This document shows, piece by piece, positions 1 through 7,900 of a DNA stretch of 25,552 nt. The position numbers were made by a program, and so were the translations under genes. The stretch's first letter is position 1. Every line of letters begins with the position of its first letter. The stretch is from NCBI GenBank assembly GCA_024681565.1, contig JAILAO010000167.1:1-25552 (forward strand). Direction: 5' to 3'. This stretch comes from Bacteroidales bacterium (GTDB lineage Bacteria; Bacteroidota; Bacteroidia; Bacteroidales; UBA932). Below the pieces are notes generated by a model. That model was given only the letters and a program-made list of their open reading frames with translations, had not been told where the DNA came from and made no database searches.

Positions 1-285
1 CCCGACGGCGCGGGAGAAGGACTTTTTGCCGCTGATGCGGCGGAAACGGATCCCGACACGCTCGCCGTCCGTGACGAGATCGCCGGGCTCGGGGGTGGGG
101 ATGCCCAGGTCGAAGACCTTTTTCGCGACAAGCCATTCGCCGCGGGCGTATCCTTCCTTGCCGGGGTTGTAGAGCTTGAGCATGATGTCCGGGTCGGACT
201 TGTGGTTGTAGCTGCTGCCGTTGGCGCCCTCGCCGGCATACTCGTAGTCGGCCAGGTCGATCAGGACCGGTTTCATCTCAGCCAT
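1..285 (-). CDS. APH-like kinase, TIGR02172 family (partial, N-terminal part only)
   Basis: Only the first 95 codons are in the window; the frame stays open to base 1. The product resembles the N-lobe of aminoglycoside-phosphotransferase-like kinases of the TIGR02172 paralogous family: a glycine-rich stretch YAGEGANGSSYNH (residues 16-28), then DIMLKLYN with a candidate ATP-binding lysine at K37, then the family-like segments GIPTPEPGDLVTDGERVGIRF (about 61-81) and RISGKKSF (83-90). The substrate of this family is not known to me and the catalytic C-lobe is outside the window. The ATG lies 9 nt after the stop of the upstream HD hydrolase gene, so it is probably the fourth or a later gene of the minus-strand operon that starts at 2619. 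The family call is from memory of its N-terminal signature. Confidence 0.72.
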   Translation of the reverse strand, partial: MAEMKPVLIDLADYEYAGEGANGSSYNHKSDPDIMLKLYNPGKEGYARGEWLVAKKVFDLGIPTPEPGDLVTDGERVGIRFRRISGKKSFSRAVG

Positions 286-294
286 ATCAGGATG

Positions 295-873
295 TCAGTG
301 TTTGAAGACTTTGTCGATCAGTTCCGAGAACTCGCGGAAGGCAAAAGTGCCGGAAAGTTCGGAGAGGGAAGCGGCCAGTCCGCGGTAATGCCATTCGTGT
401 TCCCGCTTGTCCTTGGTGTGGAAGAGGTCCCAGATGGCATCTCCGATCTGTTCGTAGTCGCGGGCGATGGCGCGCATGTTGGAGAGTTTGTCGCCCATGG
501 CGACGATCTTGGCGTCGTGGGGGGCTTGCGCCAGCCGGTCGATGGCCGCCTGCTTGCGGGCATGCCAGGAAGCCTCTTCGGAGAGCTGCGCCATCGGGTC
601 GTCGCTTTCCGCGGCGACGAGGTCTGCGATCCGGTCGCCGAACTCCCTGCGGAGGTCGTCCACGGTCCGGTCCGTATCTTCGACCACGTCATGCAGGATG
701 GCTGCGGCCAGAATCTCCGGATCCGGAGTGATGGTGGCCACGATGGCCGCCGCCTCCATCGGATGCAGGATGTAAGGGAATGCCTTGCCGCGCCGTTCCG
801 TCCCGGCGTGTGCCTCGAGGGCATAGCGGGCCGCCCTGTCGAACAAGGACGTATCCAGGTGGTTGTTGGCCAT
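295..873 (-). CDS. Small alarmone hydrolase-like HD domain protein (MESH1/SpoT type)
   Basis: A 192-aa single-domain HD protein, the size of stand-alone MESH1-like (p)ppGpp 3'-pyrophosphohydrolases. Visible motifs are RRGKAFPYILHP (residues 27-38), the HD pair with downstream acids in LHDVVEDT (60-67) and GDKLSNMR (127-134). The candidate metal ligands H37, H61, D62 and D128, catalytic E65/D66 and N132 have the same spacing that I recall for the hydrolase domain of bifunctional Rel, and R28 falls where the guanine-contacting Arg sits. The hydrolase therefore looks intact. The ATG overlaps the stop of the preceding kinase-like gene by one base (TAATG), which suggests translational coupling. 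The operon also encodes a synthetase-like RelA/SpoT protein, so the likely role is degrading that enzyme's product. Activity on other phosphorylated nucleotides is possible; the exact substrate is inferred. Confidence 0.85.
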   Translation of the reverse strand: MANNHLDTSLFDRAARYALEAHAGTERRGKAFPYILHPMEAAAIVATITPDPEILAAAILHDVVEDTDRTVDDLRREFGDRIADLVAAESDDPMAQLSEEASWHARKQAAIDRLAQAPHDAKIVAMGDKLSNMRAIARDYEQIGDAIWDLFHTKDKREHEWHYRGLAASLSELSGTFAFREFSELIDKVFKH

Positions 874-1529
874 TATTTGTCGGACTTGATGTATTTCAGG
901 ATGACCTCGACCGCCTCGTCCTCGGAAAGGTTGTCGACATTCAGGGTCAGATCGTAGTTGCGGGCATCGTAGCGGGACGTGCCGGTGTAGCGCTTGATGT
1001 AGTTGTCGCGGCTTTCATCCACGGACTGGATGACGGTCCTGGCCTCCGACTCGCTGAAGTTCTGCTTGCGCATCACCCGCCGGATCCGGTTCTCCATGGA
1101 AGCGCGGATGAAGATGTCCAGCTTGTTGGGACAGTCTTTCAGTACGAAGAAACCCGAGCGTCCGGCGATGACGCAGGACTCCTCCGCAGCGATGCCGCGC
1201 AGGATCTCCGCCTCGGCGGCGAATACCTCTTCGGACGTGGCGTAGTGCGGAATGAGATTCTCGCGGATCTCGGAATGCGGCCCGAGCATGGCCCCGGCCG
1301 TCGGGACGGGCGCGACGCGCTCGATGAAGTCGGCGAGCCAGTTTTTCTTCGCCGCCTTGATCTTTTCGATCTCATAGGTCGTCAGGTCGAACTTCTCGAC
1401 CAGGCCGTGGATCAGGGCTTTGTCGCTGTAACGGACGCCGAGACGTTCGGCCAGTTTGCGTCCGATGGTGCGTCCGCCGCTGCCCAGCTCGCGGCTGATG
1501 GTGATGATGAATTTCTCGTTGGTGTCCAT
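873..1529 (-). CDS. Cytidylate kinase-like family protein
   Basis: A 218-aa protein with an N-terminal P-loop-like segment, ISRELGSGGRTIGRKLAERL (residues 11-30, with GSGGRTIG as phosphate loop), followed by a helical middle and VIAGRSGFFVLKD (about 120-132). The C-terminal part has NRIRRVMRKQNFSESEA and RYTGTSRYDARNYDLTLNVD-type segments. This matches the cytidylate kinase-like family (PF13189), which is related to Cmk but usually lacks an assigned substrate; it is not the housekeeping cmk. The start lies 1 nt beyond the stop of the RelA/SpoT gene and the stop overlaps the HD gene start, so it sits in the middle of the operon. In this context it may phosphorylate a nucleotide that feeds or follows the alarmone step, but that is inference. 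Confidence 0.82.
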   Translation of the reverse strand: MDTNEKFIITISRELGSGGRTIGRKLAERLGVRYSDKALIHGLVEKFDLTTYEIEKIKAAKKNWLADFIERVAPVPTAGAMLGPHSEIRENLIPHYATSEEVFAAEAEILRGIAAEESCVIAGRSGFFVLKDCPNKLDIFIRASMENRIRRVMRKQNFSESEARTVIQSVDESRDNYIKRYTGTSRYDARNYDLTLNVDNLSEDEAVEVILKYIKSDK

Positions 1530-1530
1530 A

Positions 1531-2619
1531 TCAAATCAATTTCAATATTTCTGCTTGGTGATAGATCATTTCCGCCAGGGCGGCGTTGCCGGCGGATTCG
1601 CCGTTGAGGTTGTTGAACAGGGCGGTCAGCCCCGGTTTGCCTCCGCCTTTCTGCAGGATGCAGACAATGCAGAGATTCTGCAGCCCCACGGCAGAGGTGA
1701 TAATGTCGATGTCGGTGACGCCGAGCTGGTAGGATGCCAGCCGGTAGGCGTCTTCCTGGTGGTCCCGGATCATCTGGTCGACATCTCCCAGCGTTTTCAT
1801 CCCCAGGGCCTTGAGGATGGGGAGATAGCCCATGAGAGAGACTTCCTGGATCTCAGCCTGGTTGAGCGCTGCGATCCTGTGGTTGAGTGCGTCGAAGGGC
1901 TGCATGGAGAGGTAGCTCTTGAAGGTATCTCCGTCCAGGGCGACGTCTTCCAGGTGGCCGTCTGCGACGAGTGCCTGTACCCGGCGGCGGTAGTCGGTGA
2001 TGCCGGAGCGGATGAGACAGAACTGCTCGTCCGCGAGTTCCAGCATGCCTGCCAGCCGGTTCATCTGCCGCAGGTATTCTCTGGGGATCTCCACGCCGGA
2101 TTTGTAGCCGGAATCGTGGTTGAGGGTTGCCCAGACATGTTGCAGGGACGTGCGGATCTGGATCTCGAAGCGGATCTCGTTGAGGCGGGGGAATTCCGGG
2201 TCGGAGTAAAGCGAGGCAGGAATGCTGCAGATGAAATGGAGGGAATTGTAGCCGAAACTGTCGAGCTGGTGCATCTTGCGCTTGTCCACCGAGTTTTCGC
2301 GGTCGATGGTGAAAAGGTTTTCTACCATGGCGGCGATCTTGTCCACATCGTCGCTGTAGAAGGTGATGACCCGGGCACCCAGCAGGTCGGTGATGTCGGT
2401 CGCGGAAGCGTACTTGGCGCCTTTGAGTTCCAGCTTGCCGGCCAGGCTCTTTTCCTCCTTGACACGGGCTTCCGTCGCCGTGACTGTCAGTCCCTTGGCG
2501 GAAATATCCTTGCGAAGGATGTCCAGGACGACATCCCGCATGACAAACAGCGTGGGCTTCATCTCGCGGTATTCTTCCAGCAGAAGCGAGCCGTGCATGT
2601 CCAGACCGTAATTCTCCAT
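1531..2619 (-). CDS. RelA/SpoT-domain protein, putative (p)ppGpp synthetase (SAS-like)
   Basis: A 362-aa protein with a RelA/SpoT nucleotidyltransferase domain at about residues 20-200 and no HD or TGS/ACT domains. Synthetase motifs are visible: the basic RVKEEKSLAGK (52-62), DITDLLGARVITFY (75-88) with the metal-binding Asp, GYNSLHF (123-129, counterpart of the YxSLH G-loop), and FEIQIRTSLQHVWATLNHDS (151-170) followed by GYKSG. The synthetase centre looks complete. Residues about 200-362 form a largely helical C-terminal extension that I do not recognise. Expected reaction: pyrophosphate transfer from ATP to GTP/GDP, or to another acceptor if it is a toxSAS-type enzyme. It is the first gene of the minus-strand operon, which also encodes a matching small hydrolase. 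A promoter-like TATATTTG box lies 19 nt upstream of the ATG. Confidence 0.86.
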   Translation of the reverse strand: MENYGLDMHGSLLLEEYREMKPTLFVMRDVVLDILRKDISAKGLTVTATEARVKEEKSLAGKLELKGAKYASATDITDLLGARVITFYSDDVDKIAAMVENLFTIDRENSVDKRKMHQLDSFGYNSLHFICSIPASLYSDPEFPRLNEIRFEIQIRTSLQHVWATLNHDSGYKSGVEIPREYLRQMNRLAGMLELADEQFCLIRSGITDYRRRVQALVADGHLEDVALDGDTFKSYLSMQPFDALNHRIAALNQAEIQEVSLMGYLPILKALGMKTLGDVDQMIRDHQEDAYRLASYQLGVTDIDIITSAVGLQNLCIVCILQKGGGKPGLTALFNNLNGESAGNAALAEMIYHQAEILKLI

Positions 2620-2637
2620 ACCGATTATCTTAATTCA

Positions 2638-2668
2638 CAAATATACATTTTTCGCCGTCAAGTTGAAA
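2638..2668 (-). promoter_or_regulatory. Promoter of the RelA/SpoT-led operon
   Basis: On the minus strand the -7 box TATATTTG (2645 to 2638) fits the Bacteroidota TAnnTTTG consensus. A near-match -33 element, TTTC (2668 to 2665), lies 19 nt upstream of it. The box ends 18 nt before the ATG at 2619, giving a short leader. Confidence 0.6.
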
Positions 2669-2687
2669 GAAGCCGGTCGAAAATCTC

Positions 2688-2695
2688 TATCTTTG
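2688..2695 (+). promoter_or_regulatory. Candidate -7 box for the AraC regulator gene
   Basis: TATCTTTG matches TAnnTTTG and lies 22 nt upstream of the GTG start at 2718. Only a TTG at 2663-2665 (22 nt away) could serve as -33, so it is weaker than the best promoters in the window. It lies back to back with the promoter of the divergent operon. Confidence 0.45.
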
Positions 2696-2717
2696 TTCCC
2701 AGTCAAAAAGCCGCCCT

Positions 2718-3527
2718 GTGCATCAGATCAAAGCCCACTGGAATCCCGATGCGGATTTTTCCGCTCTCCGCTTCTTCATCCGCCGGATGGATACCTCGGG
2801 CTATATCCGGTCTCCGGAGGTTCCCGAATCGAAGCTCCCGCTCATCGGCTTCATCTACGTCACCTCGGGCGAAGTCCTGGCGGATGTAGAGAATACTCCC
2901 TTTCTGTGCCAGCCCGGCCACCTGCTGCTGATTCCGGCGCAGCAGTCGTTCTCCGTGCGCTATTATCGGGATGCGGTCGGTTATGCGGGTGGTTTCGCCC
3001 CGGCGGTGCTTCCTGACAGCAAGCCCCTTCGCTTCCTGACCGCGCCGCTGCACCAGGCGTTCTGGTTCGACGAGGGCGCCTTTCTGGGAGAACTCTTCAA
3101 CATGCTGGCCCTTTCCTTCGAAAAGCATGATGATGTCTTTGTCGGGAAGGGACTGGACCTGCTGCTCTCCCGCATCAAGCCGGGGGACTTCCAGCTCATC
3201 CATCCTGCCGTCAGCACCTTCCTGGAAGCGGTCTTCTCGGATGACGGCGTCCCGGGAAACATCGCCTCCTATGCTGCGGAAGCCGGTGTCAGCGAGAACT
3301 ATCTCAGCCGCCTCGTCAAGAAGTCCACGGGCCGCAGCGTCGGATCGTGGATCGATATCGTCCGGATTTCCCGGGCCAAGCGCCTGCTTTCTTCGACCGG
3401 CCAGCCCATCATCGACATCGCGGCCGCCGTCGGCCTGGAGGACCAGTCCTATTTCTCCCGCCTGTTCCGGCAGGAAACGGGGATGACACCTTCGGCGTTC
3501 CGCAAGATGATGCAAGGAAAATCCTAA
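2718..3527 (+). CDS. AraC family transcriptional regulator
   Basis: A 269-aa protein (GTG start) with a divergent cupin-like N-terminal sensor half (about 1-150, including the turn FLCQPGHLLLIPAQQSFSV) and a C-terminal AraC DNA-binding domain (about 165-265). The domain has two helix-turn-helix motifs: IASYAAEAGVSENYLSRLVK, then IDIAAAVGLEDQSYFSRLFR followed by QETGMTPSAFRKM, the typical AraC signature end. It is a single-domain DNA-binding regulator, not a hybrid two-component protein. Its ligand is unknown. It is divergent from the alarmone-type operon and directly upstream of a three-gene envelope operon on its own strand (gap of 66 nt), so either is a possible target. GTG is used because no ATG exists before residue 24 (MDTSGY), and a start there would cut into the sensor domain. 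Confidence 0.88.
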   Translation: MHQIKAHWNPDADFSALRFFIRRMDTSGYIRSPEVPESKLPLIGFIYVTSGEVLADVENTPFLCQPGHLLLIPAQQSFSVRYYRDAVGYAGGFAPAVLPDSKPLRFLTAPLHQAFWFDEGAFLGELFNMLALSFEKHDDVFVGKGLDLLLSRIKPGDFQLIHPAVSTFLEAVFSDDGVPGNIASYAAEAGVSENYLSRLVKKSTGRSVGSWIDIVRISRAKRLLSSTGQPIIDIAAAVGLEDQSYFSRLFRQETGMTPSAFRKMMQGKS

Positions 3528-3593
3528 TTCGGGACGGCATCAGCCTAAAAAATCTCGCCGTTTATACCGACCTTTGTCTCATTGCAAGTCGAT

Positions 3594-3989
3594 ATGAACA
3601 GGAAATACCTATATTTCATCGCCGCCGCCATCTGGGGGATTCCGGGTGCTATCATTGCCGTCAAGGGGATCCGGGCGTACCTGACGATGCCGCAGGACTC
3701 GCTCTGGTGGCTGCTTCTCATCACCGCTGGCGTCCTGACCGCTTTCTTTTTCATGTTCAGGCATATTGTGGACAAATACTCCGACCGGATCGCCCGGCTG
3801 CCGGAGCAGACCGGTTTCTTCCAGACCTTCCCGCTCCGCGGCTGGATCCTGGTGGTCTGCATGTCCTGTCTCGGGATCGTCCTGAAGTTTATCCCGGGTA
3901 TCCCGGCGGAGTTTACCGCCTCCTTTTACAGCGGTCTGGGCCCCATGCTTCTGTGGTCGGCCGTCCGCTTCATCAGTAAACGGAAGTAA
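3594..3989 (+). CDS. Small membrane protein with four predicted TM segments, function unknown
   Basis: A 131-aa hydrophobic protein starting at ATG 3594; an in-frame TTG at 3582 is a less likely start. Four hydrophobic segments are visible at about residues 6-25 (YFIAAAIWGIPGAIIAVKG), 37-58 (LWWLLLITAGVLTAFFFMF), 83-101 (GWILVVCMSCLGIVLKF) and 107-126, with basic residues at both ends (MNRKY at the N-terminus, ISKRK at the C-terminus). No catalytic motif is evident and I do not recognise the family. It is the first gene of an apparent operon: the DUF4491 gene begins 2 nt after its stop. A degenerate -7-like GACCTTTG lies at 3569-3576. Confidence 0.8.
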   Translation: MNRKYLYFIAAAIWGIPGAIIAVKGIRAYLTMPQDSLWWLLLITAGVLTAFFFMFRHIVDKYSDRIARLPEQTGFFQTFPLRGWILVVCMSCLGIVLKFIPGIPAEFTASFYSGLGPMLLWSAVRFISKRK

Positions 3990-3991
3990 TT

Positions 3992-4318
3992 ATGAATTTC
4001 AACGGAATCATCGTCGGCGCGGCCGTCTTCCTGAGCATCGGGATCTGCCATCCTGCCGTCATCAAAATGGAATATCACCTGGGGAAACAGAGCTGGTGGA
4101 TCTGGCTGGTGGCCGGGCTGCTTTTCTGCGGTCTGTCGCTCCTGGTGCAGAATGTGACCTTATCCACGATTATCGGCGGTTTCGCCTTTTCCTGCCTCTG
4201 GGGCATCCACGAGATGTTCCTTCAGGAGAAGCGGGTCCTGCGCGGCTGGTTCCCCGAGAATCCCAGGCGTCACGCCTATTATGAAGCACTCCGCAAAGAA
4301 ATGCAGGGAAAACTATGA
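3992..4318 (+). CDS. DUF4491 family inner-membrane protein
   Basis: A 108-aa protein with three hydrophobic segments (about 4-22, 34-52 and 55-73). Its conserved end, in which LWGIHEMFLQEKRVLRGWFPENPRR is the recognisable region (about residues 70-94), matches what I recall of DUF4491 (PF14898), a Bacteroidota family of unknown function. It sits between another small membrane protein (2 nt upstream) and a secreted protein whose ATG overlaps its stop (ATGA), so the three are almost certainly translated from one transcript. Confidence 0.83.
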   Translation: MNFNGIIVGAAVFLSIGICHPAVIKMEYHLGKQSWWIWLVAGLLFCGLSLLVQNVTLSTIIGGFAFSCLWGIHEMFLQEKRVLRGWFPENPRRHAYYEALRKEMQGKL

Positions 4319-4902
4319 AAAAGATCTTGATCCTGGCCGTCGGCCTGTTGCTGGCCCTGTCGGCATCCGCCCAGGAGCGGAAAACAGTCCGCGGTTTTGA
4401 CGGCGGAATGATGGTTCACAGCGGATTCCTGAAAGGAACGCTTGCCCCCATCGCTTACGAAGCCCAGGGGGCGCCCAAGGGCATCGGCGGTGTGATCCGC
4501 CTTCATCTGGGCGATCATTTCCGGGTGGGAAGCGAAGGATACGTCTCCACGCTGGCCCAGCGCGGCAACGGCAGTTATCTCCAGTATGGCTGGGGAGGAC
4601 TTTTGGCCGATGCCTACTTCGTGACAGGCCGTTTCCAGCCCTATGCCGGACTGACGCTCGGCGGCGGCTCGATGAAAACGCTGCTGATGTTCGAGGAGCC
4701 GGCTTCGGCCTGGCTGCCGGTTGACGGCACCGTCTATCACAGGCAGGGCTTCCTGGCCGTGGATCCCTTCATCGGCTGCGATTTCATTGTTTCCGGGCCG
4801 ATGCATCTCACCCTCAAGGCGGACTGGCTCTGCGCCTTCGGCGGAGGCAGTCTCCTGCCCTCAGGACCCCGGATTTATTTCGGCTTCCTGTTTTATCACT
4901 GA
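4315..4902 (+). CDS. Secreted outer-membrane beta-barrel-like protein, function unknown
   Basis: A 195-aa protein with a clear signal peptide (MKKILILAVGLLLALSASA, cleavage before QERKT). The mature part is rich in Gly and aromatic residues with alternating hydrophobic strands (HFRVGSEGYVST, YLQYGWGGLLADAYF, RFQPYAGLTLGGG) and ends in an aromatic residue pair (IYFGFLFYH), like small outer-membrane barrels. Its start overlaps the DUF4491 stop by 4 nt. No enzymatic motif is seen. It may form an envelope unit with the two membrane proteins before it. A strong hairpin downstream ends the operon. Confidence 0.75.
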   Translation: MKKILILAVGLLLALSASAQERKTVRGFDGGMMVHSGFLKGTLAPIAYEAQGAPKGIGGVIRLHLGDHFRVGSEGYVSTLAQRGNGSYLQYGWGGLLADAYFVTGRFQPYAGLTLGGGSMKTLLMFEEPASAWLPVDGTVYHRQGFLAVDPFIGCDFIVSGPMHLTLKADWLCAFGGGSLLPSGPRIYFGFLFYH

Positions 4903-4934
4903 TTCCCGTTTATAAAGGAATATTTGTTAGGTGT

Positions 4935-4965
4935 TTTCGAGGGCCCGGCTGCCGGGCCCTCGAAA
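4935..4965. terminator. Perfect 14-bp hairpin, bidirectional terminator between convergent genes
   Basis: Left arm TTTCGAGGGCCCGG (4935-4948), loop CTG, right arm CCGGGCCCTCGAAA (4952-4965), with no mismatch. It lies between the plus-strand operon ending at 4902 and the minus-strand gene ending at 4978. Each arm's A/T end gives a short T tract on either strand, so it can serve both directions. Confidence 0.8.
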
Positions 4966-4977
4966 TTGTTCCATGCC

Positions 4978-7900
4978 CTAGCGGGCGTAGATGCTGATGA
5001 AACTTTCCGCCGGCAGTTCCAGCTCGGCCCTTCCTCCGGAGACGGAGATGCAGCTGGCGACGGAGTTGGATGCCGCGTTGGTGACGAGGACCACGGCGCG
5101 GGTAGAGGAGGCGGGAAGACCGGTCACGACGGCGGGGCAGGAAGCGGCGTTGTTGACGATATGTACGGCGCTCTCGCCCCGGGCGATGTTGACGAAGGCG
5201 GCCACGTTGACATCCTGCTTGCCGCATGCGGCCGGTACGGAAAATGCGTCCGCGGGCGTCAGGGACAGCTGGCGGAGGTTCCAGAAGCGCTGGGTGGGGC
5301 GCAGGGGGCCGTCCGAACCATAGATGCCGTCGCCCCAGAGCGGTGAATAGTCGGAGGTCAGCTGCCACTGCAGGATGCTCTGCGGCTGGCAGATGGCACA
5401 GATCCGCGTGTAGAGGTTGATCTCGTAGAGGGCGAAGGTGGATTCGTTGAAGATCCCGGGGTACTGGTGTGCGGCGGCGTCCGTGCTGCCTTCGGCGACG
5501 AGCAACGGGACATGGATGCGCCGGGCGGCCTCCGCCCAGCGCTGCAGGGTCGCGTCGTCGCAGCCCCGCCAGGAGTGGAAGGACACGGCGCCGACATAAC
5601 GGAGGGCTTCCGGATCTCCGAGCGCGGGCACGATGAAGTCGTAGGTGGTCGCATCGGAATTGTCGCCCAACAGCATCAGGGTCCTCAAGCCTTTGTCAGC
5701 CATGTATTTCCCGAAGGTCTTGATGAAATCGCGGTGCTCTTCGGGCGTGTGGACGACATCGATGCCCAGGTCGGATTCGTTGAAGGAGAAATAGTCCGCT
5801 TCCACGCCGTAATCCGTCTTCAGGAAGAGCAGATAGGAAGCGATGGACGCATAGATCTGTTCCCGGAGTTCCGGCTTGAGCCGCCAGGCGCGGGAAGTCC
5901 CGTCCGAACGGGTGGTGCGTTCCGCCGCCCATTCCGGCGGGAACCAGGCGCTCACGATGACGGGCATGCCTGCCTGTTTGAGGCGGCGCGCCATCTCCGC
6001 GCTGCGCACGATGTGGTCCGTGGGGCGGTCGACCCGCCGGCCCGCTTCGGGGGCCCATTGCGCCCAGGGGAATTCCACCCGCCCGAAGGCCACACGCATG
6101 TGCTTGAGGCAATAGTCGATCACTTCCGGGTCCTTTTGTACGTTCTGGATGCGGAAATTGCCGCCGAAACCGGCAAAAGCGCGTCCCGGCCGGGACGTGT
6201 CCAGGGAAATAGTGGCCGTTTCATGATGGTGCGTGCCGGAAACTGTCAGGACTGCCTCACAGGAGGCCGCAGCGCCCTTCTTCATGCGGGGCAGCAAGGT
6301 GACGTACAGAACCTTGTCTCCGCCTTCCTCCCGGACAAAGGTCTTGACGGACTTGTTGAAAGTCAATGAAATGCTGCGCTCGGGCGCGGTGACGGCGATC
6401 CGCCGGCCGGAGATGCGGATGTCCGCACCGGCATAATGGCGCGGGGAGAAATCCATGCAGAAATAGACGGCGTCGTCGCGGGTCTCCCCGGCGACGGCTT
6501 CCCATTTGAGCCGGACGGTGGCCTCGTCTACATCTTCGACGTACTGTGTGACGGTGGCACCGCTGTGCATCGGCGTGACCGTGGTCTGTACGGCTCCTTC
6601 CCGCCGGTATCGGATCCCGTTCTGCCGTTCGCGTCCGCTCACCTCGAGCGGTCCGCCGGGTCGGCCGACGCGCAGGGAGGACTCGAAATCGATCAGCTCT
6701 CCTTCGCTGCGCACGCCGGTGATGTTGCTCCATGCCATCACCTCCGTATGGACGGTGCGGGGTGCCAGGCGCGTACGCAGTTCGAAGCCCATCCGCGCAT
6801 TGTGGTAGGGACAGTTCCAGAGGCTGCCTTTGGGCTCGCGGGCGGGTGTTCCGTCCGCCGCGAGGGCCATGTGCCATCCGCCGTGCAGGGTATCGATGAA
6901 GTGGGTGCGGATGAAATCCCAGTTGCGCCGGGCCGCCTCAAAGTACCGGGATTCTCCGGTGATCTGCCAGGCATTGATGCAACCGATCACCGTTTCGCAT
7001 TGCGGCCACCAGGACAGGTTGTCCCGGTATCCGGAGGCGCTGCGCTCGTAACGCATTGCGCCCGCGGCGTTCAGTCCTTCCGCAAGTGCCGTGTCCACCA
7101 TGTCCAGGGTCTGGCGCCGGACGGCCGCCAGCCGCTGCGGGTCTCCCAGGGCTTCCGCCGCTTCATACAGCAGCCAGGAGGTCTCGATATCGTGACCGAA
7201 AGAGTCCACGGCCCCGATCGTCTTCCAGCTATCGTTGCAGAAGAGGATCAGGTGGTGGGTCTGCGCATGGTAAAGCTTCGTCTGCAGGAGGTCCAGCAAG
7301 TCCGTCAGGGCCGTCTTGACTTCGGGATCCGGCCAGGCGAGATAGAGGTTGGTACAGGCTTCCAGCAGGTGGATGTGGGTGTTCATCGTCTTGGTGGCTC
7401 CGGTCTGGCCGTCCACGCCCTCGGCTCCGGTGCGGGATCCGTCACGGGCCAGCACCTCGAAGTAGCCGCGGCCCGTCCGGTCCAGGGTACGGTCCTGGAT
7501 GTAGCGGAAAAGCGTCCGGGCGGCTTCCAGGCTGGAGAGGTCGCCCGTAGCGCGGAAATGCTCCGACAGGCCATAGATGCCGAAAGCGGTCGCGTAAGTC
7601 TGCTTGGTGGCGTCCTTTACCTTCCCTTCCGGATCCAGCGTCCAGTAGACGCCGCCGTATTTTGGATCGATGAAATGTTGCTTGAAATAGGCTGCGGCCC
7701 GGTCGGCCCTTTCCCGATAGCTCTCCAGACCATAGGTTCGGAAAGCACGGGAGAAGGTCCAGAGGATCCGCGCGTTGAGGATCGCCCCCTTGTCCGCATC
7801 CGGTTCGGGCTGCCCTTCAAAGGAGAGCGTACCATAAAAACCACCGTCCGGATCCACGGCGTGCGTGGTCCAGAAGGGCAGGATGTTCCCGGTCAGGTCG

